Positions 12,003-23,055 of a stretch of DNA of 64,000 nucleotides are shown piece after piece (the stretch's first letter is position 1; each line of letters starts with the position of its first letter). This DNA comes from Erigeron canadensis. Taxonomy: Eukaryota; Streptophyta; Magnoliopsida; Asterales; Asteraceae. Position numbers and translations under genes: made by a program. The stretch covers positions 42,394,213 to 42,458,212 of the forward strand of contig NC_057761.1 in the NCBI RefSeq assembly GCF_010389155.1, given 5' to 3'. A model generated the notes under the pieces. That model was given only the letters and a program-made list of their open reading frames with translations. It made no database searches and was not told the DNA's origin.

Positions 12003-12364
12003 TACGAGTATTTTCTTAAAGCTTTTATTTTTTTTACTTGAAATTTAAGAGTAACATAAAAAACTTTTTAACTATAAAATGATTACAAGTAGTAAAATAA
12101 AAAAATACTCGCACATGCCTGGCGGAAATAGGTGCCGGTGGTGTTAATGAATGGTGTTAAGTAGTGTTGAGTGTTGGTGTAAAAAGTATAATATAAATAT
12201 ATCAAAAGTTAAGTGTAAACGTTGCAGAAGCGGATGTAGTATAGAATCAAGAGGGGGGGGGGGGGTAACGCCCCCTATTACCTGAAAATTTCTTTTGTTA
12301 ACTAGCATAACTTTTTCCGCTAATTCCCATTAGTTATTAAGTTTGCCCCCGACTTAATTTTTTA

Positions 12365-13935
12365 GTGTGATGTGACTAATTTATACCCATCGCCCACATA
12401 ATTATTGGCTATTTATTTAAGTGTTTTAAGTCGATTTTATGTGCATTTGGCGCGTTTATGGTGTTTGTTAAAGTTTTTAGGCTCTAAACAGGTTACGGGT
12501 TCATTTGGTACATTTTCGAAAGATTTCTTGGCCTAGAAGTTGATTTGTGTTATCGAAAGTTGATTCAAGTGGAAAAGATGGCGAAGCTCAGCATGTATTC
12601 GAGAGCAAAAGAAGAATGTTCGACATAAGCATTGACTGCGCCGCAGTGGGTATGTTACATGGCCACTGCGCCGCAGCCATTATCCACGGACCTTGAAGTG
12701 AATTAACCCCACTGCATCGCAGTTGGGGTTACAAGGGTTGACAACGCTGCAGTCATTGGATGAAGAACTTTGGACGTGGATTCGGACTACGCCGCAGTGG
12801 AGGTATCCATAGCCACTGCACCGCAGTCATAAGATCAAAGTCAAACTCAGGAGGCTGCGCCGCAGTGGGGAGCAGCACGGGAGCTGAAGCCCTTGGACGA
12901 TTTTTGCATCATATTTTGAGAAGTATAAATAAGAAACAAAACCTAATTTTCCATCTTATCAAAATTCTTTCTAGGAGCTGCTCTACAAGGGATTATTTCA
13001 AGGATCAAAGCAAGGATTTCTTCCATCGATTCATTGAAGATTCACGAGCACCCATCTAGATCGTATCTACTTTTATTGTCTTGCAATTTCAATTTCTGAA
13101 ATGATTGGTACATCATGTTTCTCTTTTATTTTAATTATTATTTTGAATTGATCATGAGTGGCTAAACGTTTAATCATCCATCTTGATGAAAACTAGACGA
13201 ATGATGTGATTGATATATTTTTAATTCAAATAGTTGATTTTAATTATCATTGTGTCGAGATCTTGATGATTTTTATATATATTATTTTGATATTTGTGAT
13301 TTTCAAATGGTTGTTTGTCTATAAGTAATTATCACTAGTTCATGGTATGATAGTGAATATCATTTTAATGAAAGGAATATGTTGCCAATGTGTTTTATAA
13401 CGGTTGGTGGTACTACGTTATCCTCACATAGATACAATTGTTAATTAGATAATCAAGCAAACTAAATGTTGGTAAGGTTGTCTAGGCATTGGTGGTACCA
13501 GTTTGAGTAATTTAACTAGCAATTTAGGTGATCGAGTAATTTGTTCATGGTTGGTGGTACCACGTGAGCACCTTAATTCTTTTACGATTATCTTTTCAAC
13601 TCAAATGAATTTGACCTTAATTGAATGCAATCATGTTTAAAGTCTAGTGAATTCAAGGTGGATGATCCTTATTATTATTGTTTGAAGTTTTTCTTTACTT
13701 TTATGCAAATTGTCTTTTAAATTTTCTTTTAATTTAATTGTCAAGAGAGAATTGAAGCAACACCCCTTTTTCCAAACCATTTCATCAAACAACTAATCAA
13801 TCCAATCCTTAAGAACGAACACGGTCTTACCTTTTAACTATATTACAAACGGTTGGGTCCACTGCCCGTAAATACGTAGTAGTGTAGGAGGTTATAGTTT
13901 AAAAATTTAAAGCTCGATTTGGCACATCATCGTGC
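12365..13935 (+). mobile_element. Gypsy-like LTR (solo or fragment) with GC-rich palindrome array
   Basis: Long stretches match 44235-45755: the blocks GTGTCGAGATCTTGATGAT, CGGTTGGTGGTAC, TCACATAGATA with AATTGTTAATT, and GGGTCCACTGCCCG. Seven copies of a self-complementary ACTGCGCCGCAGT-like motif lie at 12628-12870, just before a TATA box (AGTATAAATAAG, about 12925). Size and structure fit an LTR of a Tat/Athila-type gypsy element. The ends are approximate and no target duplication could be proven. The short open frame at 12760-13059 crosses the repeats and is not a gene. Confidence 0.6.
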
Positions 13936-14770
13936 CCCCGACTTCAAATGTTTTTAATTGTGTAGACTTGAAATTGTGTATTAGTGGTGATGGACTGATA
14001 ATGATGATCTGATTGATGATGGTGGTTTGACTACTTTGAGAAAGAAGATGATTAGATGCAGATGTACAGATTTATTTATGTAGATATAGAGGAGAGAGAT
14101 GGTAAAGTTTCTTTGCTTTGCATCCTGCTTATATTTTTTAAAATTTAACCCTTAAAGTTTATATTTTTGCCAATTTCACCCAATAATTTATATTCCCATT
14201 TACATCTATATTTATATTTATTTAGGAGTGTTTTTTTATCGTTAAATAAAAATCATACACAATTACAAACTTTATTATTTTTCATATAATAAATTTGTTA
14301 TGTTTATAATTTATTTTTATACTTATAATTTAATAGATTATTATTTTTCTATATATAAATATTAATTCCGATATCTCTGACTTTTCAAAAAAAACTTGTC
14401 TCCCCACCTCGTTGATCCGATCTAGATCCACAAGTTCTAGAACCTTAAATATAAGTGTGTTGTTCGTTAACGAAATTTTAGGGCATTTTCAAAATGTTTC
14501 GTTTTGGGCATCAAAAATCTCATGATTGAACCAGCTCATAAATCATTGTATTCGTGTAACCACCTTTGTCAACGTGCCCCCTGCATATAAAAATCATACA
14601 TCCGCCACTGAAATGTTGTAAGTTATTTTTATTAACGGTATTATAAGTATTTCAAATATGTATGGTTTTCAAGTGGGATGTTTAAAATAGTAAATATAGA
14701 AGGTATTGGCATTATAAGATTATCAATTTCTTAGTTAAAAGAAAAACAAATATTTTATAATATAGTATAT
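13936..14770. other. Gene-free sequence
   Basis: AT-rich DNA without a coding frame or a bounded element. The string GCCCCCGACTT at about 13956 repeats one found just left of the LTR region (about 12345). Confidence 0.4.
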
Positions 14771-15059
14771 CACGATACTCGCGCAATGAGGCGTTGGTTG
14801 TGACGACGACGATGTGATGGTGAGGCGATTGTTGGTGGACAACGTCGAGTGATATAGGCAATTAATGTAAAAATAATTGATTTAAAGGGTTAATGGAGAT
14901 ACTTTAATAGATAAAAGGATTGATAGTGTAATTTAATGATTAATTTTAAGATGGTAGTGTAGATGAAAATATTTTAAGAGGTGTTAGGTGAAAATATTAC
15001 ACTCCTTTTCTATACTTTCAAAATAACTTTTTTAAAAAAAAATTATTATATAGTATAGA
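14771..15059 (-). mobile_element. Short Helitron-like element
   Basis: On the minus strand it starts A|TCTATACTATATAATAATT at 15059, a canonical Helitron start. It ends near 14771 with CATTGCGCGAGTATCGTG. Third copy of the family at 8830 and 11749. The final CTRR is not evident. Confidence 0.55.
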
Positions 15060-15743
15060 TAAGTAGGTTTTAGGTAAAATAAAACAAGTATTAATGTAAA
15101 ACAAATAAAACAATAGGTTTTTCTATAGTGATAATCACCGTGCATCAAAAAAATCATAGTATATCAATTGTTTCGTGAATCTTCATGCATCAATTTAACC
15201 ATGATCTAAGGGTCAAGATCGTATCCTATTTGTTTTACTTTAATACTTATTTTACAATACCCAACCGCTAGATAAGTATTAAGAATATAACGGTCAGTAT
15301 ACCATAAATTGTTCTTATGAGCCAATCTTTTTTAAACAAATAAATGCCATATCGCATCATGCAAAGTTTCATTTCTAATGTGTTATTTATATATGATGAG
15401 GATCGAATTAAAGTTAAAGTTAGACAATCTTTTAACTTTTAAAATGAAATCAAGGATATAGATTTAAAAATTAAGTTTGTTTGTTAATTTTAATCCAAAT
15501 GTTAAGATTTTTTTTCCAATTTTAGCTATAAAGATCCAACTTTAAAAGATCTTTACGGACTTATATATCGTTATAATGAACTTTTAATATCGATTGTCAT
15601 TTTACTAGTTCACTTTTAGCATTATTGTGCTAATATTATCTTTCATATTAATTGAGCAAAATAATGGATATATGATCAAGTTGATTTTATTTTCAAATAA
15701 GTTAGAGCAAAATAATGAATTGTGTCTTATGTATAGGTTGTAA

Positions 15744-16433
15744 CAAGTATTTCTATATGGGCGTTATCCTGGGAGAAAAACAAAACTCTAACGACAAAAA
15801 CATTAAGTCGAACAACAAAATATGTGTGACAAAAGTTAAGAAAACAGAAGTTATGGTCAAAAGTAAATGAAAATAAAACTTTGGTAACAAAATTTAGCAA
15901 CCAAAGTTATGTCATAAAAAACAAATAAAATAAAACTTTCAGAGCGACACTTAAAAAAACAAAGTTATGTGGAAAAAAGTACAAAAGTTAAGAACTTATA
16001 CTTGAAAACAAAGTTTGTCTGGCGAAAGTTTAAAAAACAAAAGTTATGTAACAAAAAATAAAAAGAAAAATGTTAAAAAAAAAGAAAAGAAAAAAAGTTT
16101 TCGTGTCAAAAGTTTAAAAAGAAAAAGTTATGTGCTAAAAATAAGAAACAAATAAAGTTTTGATGGGAAAAACTTAAAAACCAAAAGTTATGTGTCAAAA
16201 AGAAATTAAAGCAAAATTTGGTGGCAAAAGTTAAAAAACTTAAACTTGAAAACAAACTCCGTTAGATACCCTTTTGTAACTATCGTTAGTTAGCCAAACA
16301 ACACTTAACGGTCGTTATGACCGTTACTAAAATTGGCTGTACAACAACAACTTGTTCCTTATGTATTGGGGGAGTACTTTTAGCTACAATACTTCCGCTC
16401 CACATAGGCAAGTTGCTTTTTAGTATTTATAGA
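15744..16433 (-). mobile_element. Helitron B (sister of the copy at 6988)
   Basis: On the minus strand it starts A|TCTATAAATACTAAAAAG at 16433 and ends with GATAACGCCCATATAGAAATACTTG|T at 15744. The final CTTG departs from the CTRR rule by one base and the hairpin is weakened, so the 3' end has decayed. The interior matches Helitron A (TAGCTAAAAGTACTCCCC, AACTTTTGTT-rich body). No coding capacity. Confidence 0.7.
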
Positions 16434-18070
16434 TAATGTAGGCTTAATTTTAATTATATAATTGAGTTTTTCAATTGTTTCGATTATTTTCTAAAAAAAA
16501 TAAAAATCTAAAATAAATATGAAATATAATATTAAAGTATGTGGGGGTACGGGCACTAACCTAGACCTTATATACATTTATTAAGGGTAATGGTGTAATC
16601 GATTTTTTTCATCAGCATATTTTGGCATCTTGTTTTCCTTACATCCCATTTTTCAGCACAAAACGACAAGTAGCATCGGTTATATGTATCAGTTCTATGG
16701 TGTCGATCATTGTTTATACTGGCAGCATGCCATGTGACCAGATTTTTCTTGGTTGTAGTGCCAAGTTATGTTTGACGCCGGAAACCAAATTGTTAATTAA
16801 TGGTTTTCGATTTTAAGGCTATTATTGTGTTTTTCTTGGCTTCTATTGCTGAAAACGATGCCGAACCGATGTGTCGATGTTCCTTAACGTTCACCTTATT
16901 ATTCTGGCTGGATCTGAAATCCTTTTTTTACTTTTCAGATGATCCTTGTTTTCTCCGTTTAAGGGTTTTCAAGGCTGTCGAGTTTGAGGATTTGCATCTC
17001 CATGTATGAGGGTTTCCATGTCTTTCTCTTGAGTTTATTTTCATCGTTGACCATATGATTTTAGTTTCCGGCAACTCCTTTTTGGAGTTTCCGATCTTTG
17101 CTGATGCTATATGTTACCGTTGTTGCTTTATATGTTTATATAATTACCGTTTATGGATATTCATTAATCAATATTATTTTTAATTACTATGTGCTTAGCT
17201 TGGTATTGTTGTTATTGCGGCAGTGTAGTCGGAATCTTTATTTCGATTTTATGTTGTTGCTTTCTAATTGGTTGTCGGTGGTGATATCGTTGAACTAGTT
17301 TAGGTTGCTAGCTCTACATTAAATGGGTGATGATGTTAACAATGTTCGTAAAAATGGACTCGGATGATCTGGAGCTTATTGGAAACAAATGTATTAACAT
17401 TTTTATAATATTTATTGAAATTGAACATTATTTTTTAAGTTTTCCAGGTACATTTATCAAAATTTGATGCTTTAAGCCACGGTTTGTTTACATATAATAT
17501 ATTTTAGCATGTGCACCCACCATTATTACTTTAATGGATAAGCCTTGGACTTGATCTCGATAGACCATAGAAGTCTTTGAATGATCCATTCAGAATATTT
17601 GCAATTATTTAACACATGAATTAAAGTAATCCATGCCTTAATCCACATTCCACAAGACTATTTTATAAGTAAGCTTATATCGATTCACATTATTAAAAGG
17701 TTTTCTAAAATTCTGATTAGCATCTAGTCTAGTAGACAATATTCAAACATTACCTCGTATGCTATAATAAAGTGTAGCCTTTGTTATAATAATCATAATT
17801 AACCATAATGTATACTCCGTACAACATTTTGTTAGAATGTCTTTTTTTTTATTTTATTTTAACAGCTATGAGTTTTATTGCTACAATGTTTCGACAAGAC
17901 GCCATACATGAACAAAACGATTACAATTCCAATGTAAAAAATGGACTAATTGCCCATAAGGGCCATGGGTAACTACCCTTTCTATCTCGACTAGAAATCC
18001 AAAAATGCGATAATGAAACAATATCGTGGAAAACATCACTAACTGAATTATCGTCTGCATGATAGAATAG
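16434..18070. other. Unassigned sequence, more complex at 16600-17300
   Basis: Between about 16600 and 17300 the composition is less AT-biased and three short overlapping frames are open. None has a recognisable domain, and none joins another by obvious splice sites into a known protein. This may be a decayed transposon or a gene remnant. The rest is AT-rich spacer. Confidence 0.4.
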
Positions 18071-18077
18071 CTAAGAG

Positions 18078-18461
18078 CGCGTTTAGTTGGAGAAAATGTT
18101 TTTAAGTTTTTCATTTTTAGTTTTCTAGAAAATGAAAAGGTTTTTCATTTTTAAAAAACCCTTGAAAATTTTGAAAACGCGTTCAAAATAAAAGATGGAG
18201 TTTTCATTTTTTCATTTTAGAAAACTAGAAAACATGTTCAATCTCACTTGTTTTCTAATTTTAGGTTTAGAAAATAGAAAAGTGAAAACAAAAACTGAAA
18301 AAAACAGTTCTCTAATTTTAGTGCAAAAGTTGAAAAAAGGAATTTTCATTTTCTAAGAAAATTTTTCTAAAAAATTACAATTTGAATGCGTTTTCTGTTT
18401 TCCATGTTTTCATGGAAAATGAAAATGGAAAACAAAAGAGTTTTCTTAAACTAAATGCACC
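18078..18461. mobile_element. MITE with TIR GYGCRTTTAGTT
   Basis: The left end GCGCGTTTAGTTGGAGAAAA is mirrored at the right end (reverse complement GTGCATTTAGTTTAAGAAAA). CTAAGAG flanks both sides (18071-18077 and 18462-18468), consistent with a 7-8-bp hAT-type target duplication. The body is made of inverted TTTTCATTTT runs. It lies about 0.9 kb upstream of the NAC start codon. Confidence 0.7.
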
Positions 18462-18468
18462 CTAAGAG

Positions 18469-19353
18469 TCTTGTTAGAATGCCTTGACAGAAGTTGTTTA
18501 TTGTTATATATATATATATATATATTCAAAACACAAGTTGGTATTTAGGTTTACTTGTATAAAATATATAATTTTGTTAGTTAATAAGTTGAATAATTAA
18601 ACTCTTTGAAAGAAACACACCCCATAACCACGACGGCTTCAAAAGTATTAACAAAGACAAAATTGAAAATTTGTCAAAATCAGTTGTTATCTAATTAAGT
18701 AATGACACCACAAACAAACAATAAAGATTGAAGACTTATTTGACAAAGAAACTCATTATTTTACCAATTAAATTACGAACAAATTAATAATACTATGAAT
18801 CAATATCAATACAAATATAATGTAATGTTAGTGCTTAAAATTTAATTTTGCAACAAATATTGGATCTCAAAAATCAAGATAATTGTCAATTGAGTGTGCC
18901 CACATATAAAGTTTGTTAAAGCACCACAAATAAGAAAAGAGAAAAAGAAAAAAAAAGAATATTCCCATGAGAGTATGGATTTGATTAATTTCGATTAAAA
19001 TATATACTTGTGTGTGTGTGTGACTGTGTGTTACCTAATCTAGCAAGTATGGGCACACGCCAAGTCCCCATTGGCAAGCAAACAAAAAGTCAAAAGTCAA
19101 TAAAACCCAATAAAAAATGATGTAATCTTCACAAGTGGACAAAAAATCCCTTCAAATAAATTCTCATCCGCTCTCCTTGCAAACATTTCAAACACTCGCA
19201 CTTCTCTTACCCCCTCTCTTAATTTGTAAATTCGATCCTAAAGCTAATTGTCTTATCATATCTAACTCTTTTTTTTTTTTATTTTTTAAATTACTTCTTG
19301 CCTAACAGATTAATAACGTAGACTTTTATTTAAATAAGATCGACTTGGTTAAC
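18469..19353 (+). promoter_or_regulatory. Upstream region of the NAC gene
   Basis: A (TA)n tract lies near 18506 and a (GT)n run near 19010. A pyrimidine-rich stretch (CTCTCCTTGC, CTCTTACCCCCTCTC) before 19225 fits a plant 5' UTR. I cannot fix the transcription start. AAGTCAA strings near 19090 are compatible with W-box cores (TTGAC), which is weak evidence. Confidence 0.35.
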
Positions 19354-20421
19354 ATGGTTGGAAGGGACAATTCTAATCTCCCTCCCGGTTTTCGGTTTCA
19401 TCCTACGGACGAAGAACTAATTATGTTTTACTTACGAAATCAAGCCTTGGCTAAACCCTGTCCTGTTTCCATAATCCCCGAGGTTGATATTTATAAGTTT
19501 GATCCTTGGGAGTTGCCTGGTTAGTACTTTTGATATTTAATGTTTTATATTTTGTTACATATGTTTATATCTACAAGTTAATATTGTTTTGAACTTGTGA
19601 CATGTAGAAAAAACGGAATTTGGAGAAAAAGAATGGTATTTCTTTACACCTCGTGACCGAAAATACCCAAATGGGATTCGACCCAATAGAGCAGCCGTTT
19701 CGGGATATTGGAAGGCAACGGGGACGGATAAAGCAATATATAGTGCATCAAAATATGTTGGTGTAAAGAAAGCTTTGGTGTTTTACAAAGGTAGACCTCC
19801 AAAGGGTGTTAAAACGGATTGGATTATGCATGAATATCGATTAAACGAATCAAGGTCACTACCTAATACTAAGAAAATTGGTTCTATGAGGGTAAGTCAA
19901 CTTTCATTATTTATGATTATTTTTTTATCATCAATTTGATTAGGAAATTAAACAATGAGCTAGCTAGAGTACTTATATTAATGTATTTTTTTTTATTTCT
20001 TTTTTTTCAGCTAGACGATTGGGTCTTATGTCGAATTTACAAGAAAAAAAGTCCCGAAAAACCTTTGGAACAAATAGAAGAAGATACAAATGCCCAAAAT
20101 GTGTCTAGTCATGACAATAATATTACTAATAATAATGTTATGGAGTTGCAAACAATGAAAATTCCTAGGACATTTTCACTTGCTCATTTATGGGAGTTTG
20201 AATCTTTAGGATCGATTTCTCATCTTCTAGACGACCACAATGAAAACTATGACAACAACAACAACAACAACAACAACGGGATAATGCCACAATCGTCAAG
20301 TTTATTCGATGAAACGAGACTAAGAGGACCACATTACGTCAAGTTTGAAGACAACCATCAAAATGGCAATTACTTGAACCAACAGACAAGTTTTTATAAT
20401 CCAATGCTTGAGTTTCAATGA
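19354..20421 (+). CDS. NAP: NAC-domain transcription factor, NAP type
   Basis: Three exons: 19354-19519, 19608-19891, 20011-20421, all with GT-AG introns, give 286 aa. The NAC domain fills about residues 9-162, with [73 protein letters not shown] and [10 protein letters not shown]. These match the NAP/ANAC029 clade closely. Members of that clade are nuclear activators that bind CACG-core promoters and promote leaf senescence, acting with ABA and abscission signals. The C-terminal half is the divergent activation region and contains eight Asn in a row (residues 232-239) from a CAA/AAC microsatellite. The start is the first ATG in frame with the domain. The first intron after about 55 residues is the usual NAC position. 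Clade assignment is from remembered family sequence; the function in this species is inferred. Confidence 0.93.
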
Positions 20422-20731
20422 TGTTTTTATGGAATGAAATTGACATAGAAGGATAATTCTGAATTTGGAGACAAATGGGGCAGAAAAAAAAAAAAAAGAA
20501 GATAAAGTATAGTGATAATTGTAAAATAGGACATATATGGAAGGTAAAAATAGGGGAGAAATCTCTTTATATATCAGTAGTTTTTTAATTGGAATGGAAA
20601 TATTATTGTTTTCCATTGTGGATATATATTTTGTATAGATATGTTTTTAAAGGTTCTTTTAATACTTTCTGATTTTGTAACAATATTTGGCTTTTTCATA
20701 AGTTTCCACAACTTTGAATGTAAAAGTTTCA

Positions 20732-20792
<61 letters not shown>

Positions 20793-21448
20793 CAGATTTA
20801 CAGGTAATCAGTTAATATTATTGACTTTGATTAAAAGATGGAATCATTAAAGGTAATATTGATCAATTCTTTTAAGTTATTAGCCTAATCCTTCTAATTA
20901 ATAAGATTGTGACATGTGAAAAATCAGAGGTTGAGATTAAGAAAGAGAATATGTGATATCCACATGTCACCATCTAAAGCTATTATGAAGAATTTTAGGC
21001 TAATTTTTTAAGAGCGTAAATCATTTTCCATATTGTTTACTCGTACTACATAAGATAAGAATCTATGTGGTGTTTTGTCATGCTTTGGGCCGAATATAAT
21101 ACTTGGTTTAGGTGATATGTACCAATGAAGAAAACTAGGTGATCGATAATCCTTAACATTAGCCACCTCTGGCGTTTGCAAAGTTATATACTTTGGACTT
21201 TAGCACTATATAGTTCCAGATTACCCACATATATATATATAAATCCCTATTCCTTCATTTAAATTTGTTGTCCTCAAGTCCATGTTGGCTACGATATTGA
21301 TTTTAATACTCGTATATTCGGAATGGAAGGTGAGTACGTCTACAGAAAGAGTGAAATTTTGTGGTTGATCACGAGCCATATATAGCTCCCGAATCGAGAT
21401 TCTTCGAGTCAAAATCTCTATGTTTTGCTGCTTTTTTTTTTTTTAATA
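20422..21448. repeat. 3' flank of NAC gene with long (TA)n
   Basis: The 3' UTR probably ends within a few hundred bases (AT-rich, several AATAAA-like strings). A (TA)n microsatellite of about 52 bp lies at 20737-20790. The remainder is spacer with no gene. Confidence 0.6.
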
Positions 21449-21670
21449 ATATCCGTCCCATTTTAATTGTCACTTTTAAAGTATTTTTCTTTTAATTTTG
21501 ACCGTAAATATTTATGTAAGTATTATAATACTTGATGGAACTTAATAGATTGAAAACTCTATCCATTCGTATACTTTATATCAAATATTATATAACACAA
21601 CAAAATATAAATATGGTCCAAAGTTATAGAAAAAGACTTTAAAAGTCAAAATAAGATAATTAAAATATTT
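21449..21670. mobile_element. Stowaway-like MITE remnant
   Basis: The left end ATCCGTCCCATTTTAATTGT followed by CACTTTTAAAG is the widespread 'CCGTCCCA' MITE start. Its complement (CTTTAAAAGTCAAAATAAG, then TAATTAAAAT) closes the element. The ends are degraded, so TA duplication cannot be shown. Confidence 0.5.
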
Positions 21671-22394
21671 ATTTATAAGTATAGTATATCAATCGTTTAA
21701 TACTTTTATCAGATATGTTCGATTTTTAAAGAAAAAGTTTCCTTCATTAGACTAATATGTATTATGTAAGGCTAATTAGCTGTGTCATTCAATAGAAAAA
21801 CTATATTATATTATAACGTTACTATAATACATGAAACAGACTTAGAATTAATACGTCAATTACTGCACAAGTACAACTTCAATTTGGCTTCGATTCGATA
21901 ATACGTACAATGTATTCTCCTTTGTTATTGTTTTTTTTTTACCAGTCTTATCATCTCCTTTCACGCGTGCACATTTTTATCGGTCCACATGTTCAAAATA
22001 TTAAGTAAAACATCTGAGACTACTTTCAACCATTCGTTGCATGTTTCGTGTTTGTTTTGATCGTTTGATAAAATGACAAATTAACTAATTACATACAAAA
22101 AGGGAATGGACCCCCTTTCTAATTTGGTGAATGCTATACTAGCTTCGTTTAAATATCTTTAAAGGCTGCTATTGAAATTGTTGATCTCGCAACTCTACTG
22201 GATCGTTAATTACTAGCACGTGTTGGCGGAAAAATGACAATATGATTCAGTTCTGGCCGTTTAACTATAAACTAAATGGCCAAGTACTTGTGTTTTTTTT
22301 TTTTATCAAAAAAAGGTTATCAATTATTAAATCTAATTCAAAATTAGTGATCTTGTTTGTCCCTACAAACCGGTCCTCCCTGCCATGGGGTTTG
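21671..22394. other. Gene-free sequence
   Basis: AT-rich spacer. No coding frame or bounded repeat recognised. Confidence 0.4.
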
Positions 22395-22707
22395 ACTACC
22401 ATACATGGGACGTCCGGAGGGGACAAGCAAGACCTCAGGCCGAGACACAATTTTGAGGGGCACAAATTTTCTAAAATTTTTCTATGTGTATTATATTGTA
22501 AAAATACAACATACTTATATTACATCGATATAGATATATGGGATATAATATGTTATGCATAAGTAAGAAATAACATTTTTATTGTTATAACGTCTCAATA
22601 AAAAAAAAAATTGCTTATATAATTGGATTGCTAAGAGTTTGGGCCGTTTTTTTAAGGCCCAGACGCGACATTTGAATTCTTAGAGCTGCCCCTACTACCA
22701 TACATGG
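22395..22707. mobile_element. Insertion bounded by 14-bp direct repeats
   Basis: ACTACCATACATGG occurs at 22395-22408 and again at 22694-22707, enclosing 285 bp. Duplications of this length are typical of LINE-driven insertions (LINE, SINE, processed transcripts). The insert contains an A11 tract (about 22600) and the segments GAGGGGCACAAATTTT and TTAAGGCCCAGACGCGAC, which I cannot assign to a family. A small rearrangement is the alternative. Confidence 0.5.
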
Positions 22708-22860
22708 TTTTAGACATCCGACATTGGGCATCTCAAATGAATTTACAGCTCATATGGACTCATCGTTTTAAAAATTGTTTTTTGTAAATTTATTTTGCAA
22801 TGTAATGTTCCCAATTGACATTGCCTCTATAGTCTATAGTGAGGAGTTGATGATATTAAT

Positions 22861-23055
22861 ATGCTTACTTTATTTCAACAAAAAAAAATTCATATATTGG
22901 TGTGGTTGGTAAGGACCCAATTAAAGCCTATAAAAGCATTGTATGAAGTCTCAAATTTTAACGGGGATCAAGTCTTATTTGCGAAGAGTTCACATCATTT
23001 CATACTATTGGAAAAGTGTAGTTGTTGTACAAAGTTTGACTGAATAGATATCTTA
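22861..23055. other. Short unassigned stretch
   Basis: A 60-codon open frame (22861-23043) shows no domain and is most likely chance. No other feature is seen. Confidence 0.3.

Noticed and set aside
12760..13059. 99-codon frame with Cys residues
   Set aside because: It crosses the CTGCGCCGCAG array and TATA region of an LTR; no homology recognised.
16622..17298. Three consecutive short plus-strand frames as exons of one gene
   Set aside because: No domain, no consistent splice phase between them, and hydrophobic composition typical of AT-rich DNA.
20641..20850. Frame encoding an Ile-Tyr run
   Set aside because: It is the translated (TA)n microsatellite behind the NAC gene.
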